Assembly (NCBI GenBank): GCA_002342685.1
Contig: DDQN01000060.1
Coordinates: 1-44,025 of the forward strand
Direction of reading: 5' to 3'
DNA length: 44,025 bases
From: Vibrio sp. UBA2441
GTDB taxonomy: Bacteria > Pseudomonadota > Gammaproteobacteria > Enterobacterales > Vibrionaceae
How positions within the stretch are numbered: position 1 is the stretch's first letter; each line of letters opens with the position of its first letter. Under the pieces are notes generated by a model. That model searched no databases. It was not told the origin of the DNA and saw only the letters and a program-made list of their open reading frames with translations. The position numbers and the translations under genes are program-made. This document shows, one piece after another, positions 17,641 through 26,429 of this stretch.

Positions 17641-17750
17641 AACCAAGATCAGCCCAGTGGACAAGGCCACTTTCTTATCCGTTTCATATATCTTAGAAAA
17701 TATTTTGTTAACATACCTCTATTCAACCAGTTATGGGCCCTTAAAAAACT

Positions 17751-18434
17751 ATGGAAAAATTTAACTCTATCTACCAAAGAGCAGCTGAGCGCAAGGGGGG
17801 AGAAAAACAGCTTGAAGCCCTTCTAAGCAAACCATTATCTGCTCAAGAGATTGCAAAAATACCAGATGATCGATGGTTGGCAGTATTCACGATGAAGGTT
17901 TTCCAGTGTGGTATTTCTTGGGAAGTCGTACGCAAAAAGTGGCCAAACTTTGAAGAGGTTTTTTTTCAGTTCAACATTCAGTCTCTTTTAATGCTTTCTG
18001 AAGAACAGTGGGAACACAAAGCAAGAGATCAACGAATTATCCGACATTTAACCAAAGTAAAATCCATTCCAGAAAATGCTCACATGATTTTGTCCGCTAG
18101 GCATGAACACAATTCATTTGCAGAGATGGTAGCAAACTGGCATCCAGAGAGCATTACAGTACTTTGGGAGTACCTTAAAAAGAATGGAAAACGTTTAGGC
18201 GGAAATACGGGCCCTTATGCACTAAGACAGCTAGGCATTGACACCTTTATACTTTCGTCCGATGTAGAGTCCTACTTGCGTAACAGCGGAATTATAGATT
18301 CTGGACGCACGACCAAAAGAGCCATGAATGCTGCTAATAAGGCTTTCATCCAGTGGCAAAAAGAGTCGGGTCGAAGTCTTACTGAGATCAGTCAGATTAT
18401 TGCTTTTAGTTGTGGTGATAACAGAGTGATATAA
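17751..18434 (+). CDS. tag: DNA-3-methyladenine glycosylase I family protein
   Basis: A 227-aa soluble protein of the Tag (adenine glycosylase, HhH-like helical) family, which removes 3-methyladenine from alkylated DNA as the first step of base excision repair. The block FTMKVFQCGISWEVVRKKWPNF (about residues 46-67) matches the conserved QAGLSW region of Tag, though the usual Ala-Gly is Cys-Gly here, and the C-terminal region RLGGNTGPYALRQLGIDTFI has the family's helix-turn segment. The zinc-binding Cys/His set of E. coli Tag is not fully evident, so it may be a divergent Tag-like member. Rightward and monocistronic, divergent from arsR. Confidence 0.75.
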   Translation: MEKFNSIYQRAAERKGGEKQLEALLSKPLSAQEIAKIPDDRWLAVFTMKVFQCGISWEVVRKKWPNFEEVFFQFNIQSLLMLSEEQWEHKARDQRIIRHLTKVKSIPENAHMILSARHEHNSFAEMVANWHPESITVLWEYLKKNGKRLGGNTGPYALRQLGIDTFILSSDVESYLRNSGIIDSGRTTKRAMNAANKAFIQWQKESGRSLTEISQIIAFSCGDNRVI

Positions 18435-18755
18435 GGATACATTAGAGGGTTCTATACCATGCGCCCTCTTTTCAAAGACGATTAACCCAACCTAATTTCT
18501 TCAAGTTTCCTCTGCATAATCTCTCGAATAAGTATTTAGTAATTGCTAATAAATAGTCACATAGCTAATCAATAAATCGGACAAAACTTACAACTATAAT
18601 CAAGTGCTCTAAAAATGGACAATTAGATAGAGTTTTGTGTTCCTAGTCACGATTCGTATAATTTGCAAGTTTTTTTGTTAACAAAAAAGTTACAAACAAG
18701 ATAACATGCCGGCTACAAAACACTCACTACCAATCAATAAACAGGGAAAACACTC
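18435..18755. other. Intergenic region upstream of the symporter
   Basis: 321 AT-rich bases without a gene. It contains an 18-bp perfect palindrome TTTTTTGTTAACAAAAAA (18671-18688) about 70 bases before the symporter start, possibly an operator or a promoter element. No glycine riboswitch pattern was recognised. Confidence 0.45.
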
Positions 18756-20303
18756 ATGCAGTCAATTGTTGATTTTCTGAATGGAATAATCTGGAGTCCG
18801 GTGCTGATTTATTTGTGCCTTGGCGCTGGCTTGTTCTACTCAATCCTAACGCGTTTCGTTCAAGTTCGTCACTTTTTTGAAATGTGGCGTTTGCTGCTTT
18901 CAGGAAAAAGCTCGACCAAAGGCATTTCATCCTTTCAGGCTTTAGCCGTTTCGTTATCTGGTCGTGTTGGTACAGGTAATATCGCCGGTGTTGCTGCTGC
19001 TATTGGTTTTGGTGGACCAGGCGCGGTATTCTGGATGTGGACAGTTGCTTTCTTTGGCGCTGCAACCGCTTATGCAGAATCAACACTAGCTCAAATTTAT
19101 AAAGAAGAAGATGAAGGTGAATTCCGCGGCGGGCCTGCTTACTATATTGAAAAAGCAATGGGCCAAAAGTGGTATGCATGGATTTTTGCAATCTCTACTA
19201 TTTTCGCTTGTGGTATCTTGCTACCAGGAGTTCAGTCAAACAGTATCGGTAATGCCGTTGAAGCTGCATTCGGTCCTGGAGAAATGATAGAAACAGCTAT
19301 CGGTACATTCAGTTTTGCAAAAATTTTCACTGGTACTGCGGTCTCAATCATTCTAGGTTTCATCATCTTTGGTGGTGTTAAGCGTATTGCAAACTTTACC
19401 CAAATTGTTGTGCCATTCATGGCATTGGCATACATCATCACTGCATTTGTTATTATTCTGCTTAATATTGGTGAAGTACCGCGCATCTTCTCGATGATAA
19501 TAAGCGATGCATTTACGCCAATGGCTGGATTTGGTGCTGCGATAGGTTGGGGTGTAAAACGTGGTGTTTACTCAAATGAAGCAGGCCAAGGTACTGGTCC
19601 TCATGCGGCGGCAGCAGCAAGTGTTGACCACCCGGCTCAACAAGGTTTAGTGCAGTCGTTCTCTATCTATATTGATACACTACTTGTTTGTTCTGCTACT
19701 GCATTTATGATTCTTATCACTGGTGCGTATAACGTACATGGCGGAGCAGAAGGCGTATTCTTAATTCAAAATATTGGTGCAGAGATCAGTGCAAATGGCC
19801 CAGTGTTTACTCAAACAGCAATCGAAAGTGCGCTGCCTGGTGTAGGTAAACCGTTCATTGCTGTCGCGTTATTCTTCTTCGCATTTACTACTATCCTTGC
19901 CTATTACTACATAGCCGAAACAAACATTGCATACATTCGTCGTACCTTTAAGGTCAATGGTCTGATGTTTATTCTGAAGCTAGTACTTATGGCCGCAGTT
20001 TTCTATGGAACAGTGAAAACGGCAAACCTTGCATGGGCAATGGGTGATGTGGGCGTTGGTCTGATGGCGTGGCTAAATATCTCCGGTATTATAATTATCT
20101 TCTTTATGTCAAAACCTGCGATTAAAGCACTGAAAGACTATGAAGAACAACAAAGACTAGGGGTGACTGAATACACGTTTAACCCAGTTAAACTTGGTAT
20201 CAAAGGTGCCGATTACTGGGAAAAAAAATACAAACGCAAAACAGGTAAAGACCCAAGAGCCGAAGACACAGAAGTGCCGGTGGTTGAGCAACCTTCTACC
20301 TAA
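18756..20303 (+). CDS. Alanine/glycine:cation symporter (AGCS family)
   Basis: A 515-aa inner membrane protein with about 10-12 hydrophobic segments. The AGCS signatures are clear: SSFQALAVSLSGRVGTGNIAGVA (about residues 61-83), the GPGAVFWMW block and the loop GVKRGVYSNEAGQGTGPHAAAAA (about 263-285), which contribute to substrate and Na+ binding in DagA/AlsT-type carriers. It imports D/L-alanine or glycine with Na+. The hydrophilic C-terminal tail (from about 455) is longer than in many members. It is monocistronic with a strong terminator behind it. Confidence 0.93.
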   Translation: MQSIVDFLNGIIWSPVLIYLCLGAGLFYSILTRFVQVRHFFEMWRLLLSGKSSTKGISSFQALAVSLSGRVGTGNIAGVAAAIGFGGPGAVFWMWTVAFFGAATAYAESTLAQIYKEEDEGEFRGGPAYYIEKAMGQKWYAWIFAISTIFACGILLPGVQSNSIGNAVEAAFGPGEMIETAIGTFSFAKIFTGTAVSIILGFIIFGGVKRIANFTQIVVPFMALAYIITAFVIILLNIGEVPRIFSMIISDAFTPMAGFGAAIGWGVKRGVYSNEAGQGTGPHAAAAASVDHPAQQGLVQSFSIYIDTLLVCSATAFMILITGAYNVHGGAEGVFLIQNIGAEISANGPVFTQTAIESALPGVGKPFIAVALFFFAFTTILAYYYIAETNIAYIRRTFKVNGLMFILKLVLMAAVFYGTVKTANLAWAMGDVGVGLMAWLNISGIIIIFFMSKPAIKALKDYEEQQRLGVTEYTFNPVKLGIKGADYWEKKYKRKTGKDPRAEDTEVPVVEQPST

Positions 20304-20333
20304 CTGTCATCATAGACAAAACTAAAACCAATA

Positions 20334-20363
20334 AAAAAGGTTAGCCCAATGGCTAACCTTTTT
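20334..20363 (+). terminator. Rho-independent terminator of the symporter gene
   Basis: AAAAAGGTTAGCC-CAAT-GGCTAACCTTTTT: a 13-bp perfect stem with a 4-base loop ending in a T-run, 30 bases after the stop. Symmetry means it may also act leftward. Confidence 0.9.
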
Positions 20364-20380
20364 AGCTCAATACCCATGCC

Positions 20381-20414
20381 CCTCAAAATACAAAATTTAG
20401 GGGGTATTTTGAGG
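20381..20414. terminator. Stem-loop at the end of the aga operon
   Basis: CCTCAAAATAC (20381-20391) pairs with GTATTTTGAGG (20404-20414) around a 12-base loop, about 55 bases after the stop of the last aga gene (minus strand). There is no T-run directly behind it, so termination may also use the next hairpin at 20334-20363. Confidence 0.55.
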
Positions 20415-20467
20415 AGGCCTGCGTAACACCATCCCTGAAAAAGGCACACTATCCCATGTACTGTTAA

Positions 20468-21325
20468 TTACTTCAGCTTACCTTCACTTCCACACATCTG
20501 TATTTTCTCAATCACCATATTTTTCATCACTTCTTTGGCTGGCGTCAGATAGTAGCGAGGATCATTGGCTCCTGGATTTTGTTTAAAAAAGTCTTTTACT
20601 GCATCAGAAAATGCAATCTTTAGTTCTGTCGCCACGTTTACTTTAGTGATGCCAAGTTCAATAGAACTTCTGACAGTTTCCACCGGAATACCAGAGCCTC
20701 CGTGCAATACGAGAGGACAATCCGTAGCAGCGCGAATGGCTTGCAAACGTTGTAGATCTAGCTTTGGCTCGCCATCATACATACCATGAGCACTACCAAT
20801 GGCAATCGCTAAACTATCGATTCCAGTACGATTAACAAAATCCGCCGCCACTGCGGGGTCAGTAAAAAATGCATCCGCACTGTCCACATTCACGTTATCT
20901 TCACGGCCGCCTAATCGGCCAAGTTCGGCCTCGACACTGCTGTCATATTTACTGCAATATTGCACCACGGAACGAACTATATCGATATTTTCTTCTAGAT
21001 CATGGTGGCTGGCATCGATCATGACAGAACGTATCCCTTGATACACCTTGTCCTTTATATCTCCTACATTCATATGATGATCTAAGTGCAGGGCAATAGG
21101 AATATCATATTCAACCGCAGCACGTTTGCAGATATCAATTAAAAATCTAGTGCCAGCGTAACTATATGTACCTTCTGTACCAGCAATGATAATTGGCGAG
21201 CGAAGCTCAGAAGCTGCCTGAGCGACAACCTGCAGCGTCTCCAGGTTGTGAATATTAAATGCAGGTACTGCATAACGCCCTTTTTGAGCATCATTAAGCA
21301 TTTTCTTATTAGAAACTAAATACAT
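20468..21325 (-). CDS. kbaY: D-tagatose-1,6-bisphosphate aldolase, catalytic subunit
   Basis: A 285-aa class II (zinc) aldolase of the KbaY/GatY family. It splits tagatose-1,6-bisphosphate into dihydroxyacetone phosphate and glyceraldehyde-3-phosphate, the last step of N-acetylgalactosamine breakdown. The zinc ligands lie in ALHLDHH (about 78-84), GSAHGMY (about 178-184) and LHGGSGIP (about 208-215). It begins at ATG, 10 bases after the stop of agaA, and is the final gene of the operon. The non-catalytic partner KbaZ is encoded near the other end of the same operon (26430-27713). Fructose-bisphosphate aldolase is the main alternative, but the context decides. Confidence 0.92.
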   Translation of the reverse strand: MYLVSNKKMLNDAQKGRYAVPAFNIHNLETLQVVAQAASELRSPIIIAGTEGTYSYAGTRFLIDICKRAAVEYDIPIALHLDHHMNVGDIKDKVYQGIRSVMIDASHHDLEENIDIVRSVVQYCSKYDSSVEAELGRLGGREDNVNVDSADAFFTDPAVAADFVNRTGIDSLAIAIGSAHGMYDGEPKLDLQRLQAIRAATDCPLVLHGGSGIPVETVRSSIELGITKVNVATELKIAFSDAVKDFFKQNPGANDPRYYLTPAKEVMKNMVIEKIQMCGSEGKLK

Positions 21326-21335
21326 ACTGCCTCTC

Positions 21336-22493
21336 TTACTTACTAAAAACTTGTTTACCGTTAACCCAGGTAGCCAAGATTTGATTCGTTTTTGAAATTG
21401 CGACCATTGACGCCATCTTTCCTACCGAAAGTGAACCGTACTTATCATCAATCTTTAAAGATTTAGCTGGCGTTAAAGATGCCAATAACCAAGACTGTTC
21501 AAACGGCATGTTCAACCAGTCAGCCACATTGTTTACCGCCTCAATCATAGATAAAGTGCTACCCGCTAAACTTCCGGTTTCTGTTTTGACTATCCCTTGA
21601 GACATTTCTACTTCAAATTCACCCAACTGGTATTTTCCATCTGGCATTCCTGCCGCTTGCATTGCATCGGTGATCAAGGTTAATTTATCGCCACAGCATC
21701 GATGAGCTATATCAATAGCGGTCGGGTGAACATGATGCCCATCAGCAATGATCTCCACATAACTATCAGGATGACAAAGCCCTGCACCAACAACACCGGG
21801 ATCCCTGTGATGAAGCCCTCTCATTCCGTTGTAACAGTGAACAATGCCATCGGCTCCATTAGTAAAGGCTTCTATCACTTGATCAAAACTGGCATCTGAA
21901 TGCCCGAGCATGACTTTAATGTCATTTTTTTTGAGGTGACGGATAGCTTCGCTGGCATTGTTTTTCTCTGGCGCCAAAGCAACGGTTATTAATGAATCAT
22001 CCGAATAGGAGATCCATTTATCGAGTTCTTCTGTATCTAATTCTCTAAACCAATGCGGCGGATGTGCACCTTTATGTGTTGCTGTAAAATAGGGTCCTTC
22101 CAGATACGCACCTAATAATTGCGCGCCAGAAACCCCAATCTTTCTGCTTTTACCTATTTGCATTAAAGCTTGTTTAATTTTTTGCACCGGAGCCGTTACG
22201 GTTGTCGCTACGAAGCCTGTCACTCCATTTGTGGCAAAGTATAATGACATTTGATCCAAGCTTTCGTGGGTAGCATCCATAACGTCATGCCCTATCGCAC
22301 CATGGACATGTGAATCAATCATTCCTGGTAGAAGAGAGCAATCCCCTAAGTCGGTAAATGGATATTCACAGTTATCGACGCTATCGATATAGGAGATAAA
22401 CCCATTCTTTTCGACACCAATAACCATATTGTCTTGCCACTGTTCATCAACCAGAATGCGTCTGGCTCTGAAAAACTGTGTATTAGATTCCAT
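21336..22493 (-). CDS. agaA: N-acetylgalactosamine-6-phosphate deacetylase
   Basis: A 385-aa amidohydrolase of the NagA/AgaA family that removes acetate from N-acetylgalactosamine-6-phosphate, giving galactosamine-6-phosphate. Metal and active-site motifs are in place: HVHGAIGHDVMDA (about 63-75), LEGPYF (about 130-135), LGHSDA and VHCYNGMRG, and the catalytic Asp in ITDAMQAAGMPDG. By sequence alone it could act on N-acetylglucosamine-6-phosphate; its place between PTS and tagatose aldolase genes argues for AgaA. Its start overlaps the end of agaF by 11 bases, suggesting translational coupling. Confidence 0.92.
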   Translation of the reverse strand: MESNTQFFRARRILVDEQWQDNMVIGVEKNGFISYIDSVDNCEYPFTDLGDCSLLPGMIDSHVHGAIGHDVMDATHESLDQMSLYFATNGVTGFVATTVTAPVQKIKQALMQIGKSRKIGVSGAQLLGAYLEGPYFTATHKGAHPPHWFRELDTEELDKWISYSDDSLITVALAPEKNNASEAIRHLKKNDIKVMLGHSDASFDQVIEAFTNGADGIVHCYNGMRGLHHRDPGVVGAGLCHPDSYVEIIADGHHVHPTAIDIAHRCCGDKLTLITDAMQAAGMPDGKYQLGEFEVEMSQGIVKTETGSLAGSTLSMIEAVNNVADWLNMPFEQSWLLASLTPAKSLKIDDKYGSLSVGKMASMVAISKTNQILATWVNGKQVFSK

Positions 22494-22920
22494 CTTCCAA
22501 TACTTCCTGTTGTTGCTCTTTTTTATCTAACTCGGCAGCTAAACTGGTCATTCCTCTATGGCCACATTCCAAGGCCATATCCCTGAATTCGACCACATTC
22601 AGCTCATCTCGCTCCAACAACATTTCCGCTACCATCTGCAGGTTTGTGCCAGCTATTACTTCAATATCATCACGTTCGTAACTCAATAGTGAGGCAGTAC
22701 GAAATGGTGTTCCTCCTAATAAGTCGGTTAGGAACACAATTCCATCCCCTGAGTCCATCGCTGAAATCGCATCCCTCATCGCTTTCTCTAATTGAGGTGT
22801 TGCCATCTCTACGGGAAAGTCGATCGCCTTAAACTGCTCCTGTTCACCAACGATTTGTAAAATGGCTTTTTCTAAACCAGAAGCAAACCCACCATGACCA
22901 GAAAGAATGACTGTTATCAT
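22483..22920 (-). CDS. agaF: PTS mannose-type IIA component for N-acetylgalactosamine
   Basis: A 145-aa cytosolic phosphocarrier of the mannose/fructose/sorbose PTS family. The phosphorylated His is residue 9 (VILSGHGGFASG), and FLTDLLGGTPFRTAS is the conserved Asp/Gly-rich active-site block. It takes phosphate from HPr and passes it to IIB (AgaV). It lies between agaE and agaA, with 51 bases including a stem-loop before it and an overlap with agaA after it. Confidence 0.93.
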   Translation of the reverse strand: MITVILSGHGGFASGLEKAILQIVGEQEQFKAIDFPVEMATPQLEKAMRDAISAMDSGDGIVFLTDLLGGTPFRTASLLSYERDDIEVIAGTNLQMVAEMLLERDELNVVEFRDMALECGHRGMTSLAAELDKKEQQQEVLEDGI

Positions 22921-22936
22921 TTATTAATTCCTCAAT

Positions 22937-22959
22937 AAGGGCTAACTAGGCTAGCCCTT
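22937..22959 (-). repeat. Intra-operon stem-loop between agaE and agaF
   Basis: AAGGGCTA (22937-22944) pairs with TAGCCCTT (22952-22959) around a 7-base loop, in the 51-base gap. No T-run follows on the coding strand before a GAGGAATT ribosome-site region, so it looks like an mRNA-stability or processing element rather than a terminator. Confidence 0.6.
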
Positions 22960-22971
22960 CTATTTTTTGAC

Positions 22972-23856
22972 CTATAAGAAACCTAAGAATCGACCAGCGA
23001 CACCCAATGTCATCGTAACGGTGATAAGTTTTAGAGGGGACCATCCACGTTTCACTAATGCATACATCGCTAACGTATAAACAAGCGGTAAAAATGCTGG
23101 CATCAGTTTGTCGATAACATCCGCCTGCAGTTTCACTACCGCATCACCTGCGTTAATTTCTGCTGTCGTGGATAATCGAACATAGGTTGCAACCAACGCA
23201 CCGATAACCGTCATACCAACCATTGATGCGGCATGCCCCACCTTTTTCGTATTGGCTTTAATCATAGGTATTGCTGACACGCCCATACGGTAGGCGTAAT
23301 GTGCTAAACCAAAGCGCAAACCAAAGTGAACAACATTAAACAGAACCATAAAGAAGATGGCTCCCATGATTGAGCCCTGTAATGCGAGATCAGCACCAAT
23401 ACCACCACATATAGGTAATAGTGTTAGCCAGAACATTGCATCACCAATACCGCCCATAGGTGCACCCACAGCAATCTTAGTACTTTGAATACTGTTAATA
23501 TTTTGTTTAGAGCGCTCCATTGCCAAGACGATACCCATAACAAAGGTAACTAAGAATGGGTGAGTATTGAAAAAGCCCATGTGCCCTTTCATTGATTTAG
23601 ATAAATCAGCTTTGTTCGGGTGGATTTTCTGTAACGCAGGTAAGATCCCGTAAAGCCAACCAGAAGCTTGCATACGCTCATAGTTAAACGAGGCCTGCAA
23701 TAAAAGCGAGCGCCATGCCATCTTATTGATATCTGCTTTAGTTAACTCAGTACCAACATCCTTGTTTTCATATTCATCTTCAGCTACGCCTGGTGCGGGT
23801 TGTACACTTGGATTCGCTTGGCGCAGGTCTAGTTCATTACTTACATTAGATTCCAT
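22972..23856 (-). CDS. agaE: PTS mannose-type IID membrane component
   Basis: About 294 aa, the IID subunit that with IIC forms the sugar channel of the N-acetylgalactosamine PTS. It has the family pattern from MAWRSLLLQASFNYERMQ through MGFFNTHPFLV and GAPMGGIGDAMFW to the hydrophobic C-terminus. I chose the ATG at 23854-23856 with a GAGGAC ribosome site; the longer reading upstream lies inside the agaW coding region and is not convincing. The start overlaps the last codons of agaW by 11 bases, a sign of translational coupling. The N-terminal ~45 residues are hydrophilic and acidic. Confidence 0.92.
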   Translation of the reverse strand: MESNVSNELDLRQANPSVQPAPGVAEDEYENKDVGTELTKADINKMAWRSLLLQASFNYERMQASGWLYGILPALQKIHPNKADLSKSMKGHMGFFNTHPFLVTFVMGIVLAMERSKQNINSIQSTKIAVGAPMGGIGDAMFWLTLLPICGGIGADLALQGSIMGAIFFMVLFNVVHFGLRFGLAHYAYRMGVSAIPMIKANTKKVGHAASMVGMTVIGALVATYVRLSTTAEINAGDAVVKLQADVIDKLMPAFLPLVYTLAMYALVKRGWSPLKLITVTMTLGVAGRFLGFL

Positions 23857-24622
23857 CGTTAAAGTCCTCAGCAGTGGCAACAACAGGGGTCGGTTCTGAT
23901 TTACGCATAAAGTCAATAATTGCCATCGCTGTGACTGCTGCTGCAATTGCTAAGATTGGGAGTTCCAGCCAAGCGGCTGCTACGAAACCAAGTATGAAAT
24001 ATGGGATATAGACATTTTTCATCATGATTTTCATCAGTACGGCAAAACCAATAGCTGGCATGATTCCACCGGCTACACCAAGTCCGTCGATAAGCTCTTT
24101 CGGTAATTGAGAAACAATGGTTCCGGCATGTTCTGCACCTAGGTATATTGGTAAAAATGCGCATAAGAAATAGAACGTACCTAATACAGACAGTGCAAAA
24201 TAGTTTACTTTTTCGATGCCTTTGCCATCAGCATTTTCAGCAAAGTCATCACAACGAGACATTACCGCAGACATAGCAGAGAAAAGTAATGTAATACCCA
24301 TCTGCACGGCGACAGCAAATGGTACGGCAACCCCGACAGCAACATTCGGTTCAACCTTAGTCGTTATCGCAAAAGCGGCACCGACGATAGTACCTATGAT
24401 TACGTTAGGTGGCTGAGCACCTGCCAGAGGAGCAAGCCCCATCCAGATAAGTTCTAACGTACCACCCACCAGAATCCCGGTATTCAGGTCACCGAGAATT
24501 AGACCAACAAGTGGCCCCAATACGACGGGACGGTGGAAGTGTGTTAGACCATTAAACATGTCTAACCCGGCAAAGAAAGCAAGGATGCCAAGCATTGCTG
24601 CCTGAAGTAATCCAATTTCCAT
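23846..24622 (-). CDS. agaW: PTS mannose/sorbose-type IIC membrane component
   Basis: A 258-aa integral membrane protein of the IIC family with about seven hydrophobic segments. The conserved opening FFAGLDMFNGLTHFHRPVVLGPLVGLILGD and the GGTLELIWMGLAPLAGAQPPN block (about residues 53-75) form the substrate-binding core. It imports N-acetylgalactosamine together with AgaE. It sits 19 bases after agaV and overlaps agaE. Confidence 0.92.
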   Translation of the reverse strand: MEIGLLQAAMLGILAFFAGLDMFNGLTHFHRPVVLGPLVGLILGDLNTGILVGGTLELIWMGLAPLAGAQPPNVIIGTIVGAAFAITTKVEPNVAVGVAVPFAVAVQMGITLLFSAMSAVMSRCDDFAENADGKGIEKVNYFALSVLGTFYFLCAFLPIYLGAEHAGTIVSQLPKELIDGLGVAGGIMPAIGFAVLMKIMMKNVYIPYFILGFVAAAWLELPILAIAAAVTAMAIIDFMRKSEPTPVVATAEDFNDGI

Positions 24623-24641
24623 TGTTTAGCTCCTTATTATT

Positions 24642-25115
24642 TTAAAGTAGGGTAAAGATATCTGTCGCGCTTTCTGTAGGAACACCTTGAATCGTGCAGG
24701 AGACTCCAAGCGCTTTTAGTTTGTTCAGTTCTTCGACGTCCTCTGAATTAACAGAGACTGTTTTTGCAATCTGGTTCTTTCCTTCGGCGTAATGCATATT
24801 GCCCACATTGATGCTAGTAATAGGAACTCCGCCGTCGACTAACAACCTGAAGTCTTTCGGTGTACGGCAAACCAGCAAGATCTTTTGTCTATCCGAAGCT
24901 TTATGAATGGTATCGATCACCTTTTGAATGGACCAAAAGCGAATCGCGATACCTTCCACCAAGACCATTTCCATTAGGTTTTGTTGAATTTCATCTTCTG
25001 CCACTTCGTCGTTAGCAACGACGACAATATTGGCATCTGAAAATCCAACCCATTGAACACCAACCTGACCATGAACAAGGCGCTCATCAATTCTACTTAG
25101 TACGATATTTGCCAT
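24642..25115 (-). CDS. agaV: PTS mannose/sorbose-type IIB component
   Basis: A 157-aa cytosolic IIB protein. The phosphorylated His is residue 15 in SRIDERLVHGQVGVQW, the IIB signature. It receives phosphate from AgaF and phosphorylates the incoming sugar at carbon 6. It is the first PTS gene of the operon and is preceded by a 158-base gap with a 13-bp stem-loop (25135-25171). A GGGAG ribosome site lies just before the ATG. Confidence 0.93.
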   Translation of the reverse strand: MANIVLSRIDERLVHGQVGVQWVGFSDANIVVVANDEVAEDEIQQNLMEMVLVEGIAIRFWSIQKVIDTIHKASDRQKILLVCRTPKDFRLLVDGGVPITSINVGNMHYAEGKNQIAKTVSVNSEDVEELNKLKALGVSCTIQGVPTESATDIFTLL

Positions 25116-25134
25116 TTAAATAACTCCCATTAAA

Positions 25135-25171
25135 CGTTGTATTAATCGATTTCCAACGGATTAATACAACG
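25135..25171 (-). repeat. Intra-operon 13-bp stem-loop between agaS and agaV
   Basis: CGTTGTATTAATC (25135-25147) is a perfect inverse of GATTAATACAACG (25159-25171), with an 11-base loop. On the coding strand only TTTAA follows, so it is at best a partial terminator; it could attenuate or protect mRNA and set different levels for the genes on each side. An internal promoter in the gap is possible but not clearly seen. Confidence 0.7.
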
Positions 25172-25273
25172 GTAATCAATTTATTTTGAACAAAAAAACG
25201 TTAATAACTTATCCACTGATATACATACAAAGAGTCTGGATACACACGTCTTCCCACTCACTATGTCTTAAAT

Positions 25274-26428
25274 TCAAGCTGTATAAGGATGGATTATGAC
25301 ACCTTGAACTACGCGATTAACTTCACCAGTTGGGCAAGGGCTATCAGGCGTCATTCCTAGTTCCAATGACTTTTCAATACCTAACAACTGAGTAAACATG
25401 ACATAAGGGAAGTTCAACCATATTGGCTCGATATCTGCGTGAGCAAAATCCAAAGTAGGCGTTAGATCGGTAGTTGGTTGGTCACTGTTGACCAGTGTTA
25501 CCACCTTTTTAACAATATTGTCGCTGATGATCTCTTTTGCTAAGTCAACATCATACTTATAGGTGTAAGGATCATTTGATATAAGGTGAACAACAACTGC
25601 ATCTTCACTGGCCACAAACTTAGGCCCGTGGCGAAAACCCAATGCGTTATCATAATAAGTGGCAATTTTTCCTGCTGTTAGCTCCAACAGCTTCAGGGAA
25701 CCTTCTTGTGCCGTGCCTTTTAAATCACCGGAACCAATATATATAAGACGGCTAAAATCAATGGCAGCGATCTCTTTCGCAACATGGCTCATGCGCTCAA
25801 AGTTCGACTCACACAGACCAGCGATCACTTCCACCTGTTCCTGGCACTTGTCGATCTGACCAGGAAGAATGAATAACGCCGCCAATTGCATACAAGTACA
25901 GCTGGATGTCATGGCAAACGAAATATCATTGGTTCCTTCTGGCATGAGTACACAAAGCGCATTCTCATTTCCAACGCAAGACTTATAGAGAGAGCCGTCC
26001 GCATTACAGGTTAAGGCCAGATGATAACAATCCGTAACGATTTCATTAGCCAAATCAACCGCAGCCACACTTTCAGGGCTATTACCAGAACGAGCGAATG
26101 ACACCAATAATGTTGGAATATTCTTTGATAGATACTGGGTCGGATTAGACACAATATCGGTTGTCGCTACACATTCCACACTAAAATCACATACTTCGTT
26201 TAAGTACAAAGCAATCGATTTTCCTGCAAATTCGGATGTACCAGCTCCGGTTAAAACAACCCGTAAGTTTGGCGAAGAGATTCGCCCCATGAACATTTCG
26301 ATTTCGCTCTGACTTGTACAAAGCGTTCTAGCCAACTCTCTCCATTTTCTTGGCTGATGTTCAATTTCGGTCGCAGTATGAATCGCACCCAATTTATCAA
26401 GTTCACCAATAGAACGTTCTAACAACAT
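25274..26428 (-). CDS. agaS: AgaS galactosamine-6-phosphate deaminase/isomerase
   Basis: A 384-aa protein with two SIS (sugar isomerase) domains. The first has LTGAGTSEFAGKS (about 60-72) and SFARSGNSPESVAAVDLANE (about 109-128); the second has YIGSGDLKGTAQEGSLKLLELTAGK and ends NRVVQGVIIHPY, all close to E. coli AgaS. AgaS deaminates and isomerises galactosamine-6-phosphate to tagatose-6-phosphate. It starts one base after the stop of kbaZ, so it is tightly coupled to it. Confidence 0.92.
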   Translation of the reverse strand: MLLERSIGELDKLGAIHTATEIEHQPRKWRELARTLCTSQSEIEMFMGRISSPNLRVVLTGAGTSEFAGKSIALYLNEVCDFSVECVATTDIVSNPTQYLSKNIPTLLVSFARSGNSPESVAAVDLANEIVTDCYHLALTCNADGSLYKSCVGNENALCVLMPEGTNDISFAMTSSCTCMQLAALFILPGQIDKCQEQVEVIAGLCESNFERMSHVAKEIAAIDFSRLIYIGSGDLKGTAQEGSLKLLELTAGKIATYYDNALGFRHGPKFVASEDAVVVHLISNDPYTYKYDVDLAKEIISDNIVKKVVTLVNSDQPTTDLTPTLDFAHADIEPIWLNFPYVMFTQLLGIEKSLELGMTPDSPCPTGEVNRVVQGVIIHPYTA

Positions 26429-26429
26429 A

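Noticed and set aside
23857..23946. Extended N-terminus for the IID protein
   Set aside because: The extension lies wholly inside the agaW coding region, is not IID-like, and the ATG at 23854-23856 has a good ribosome site.
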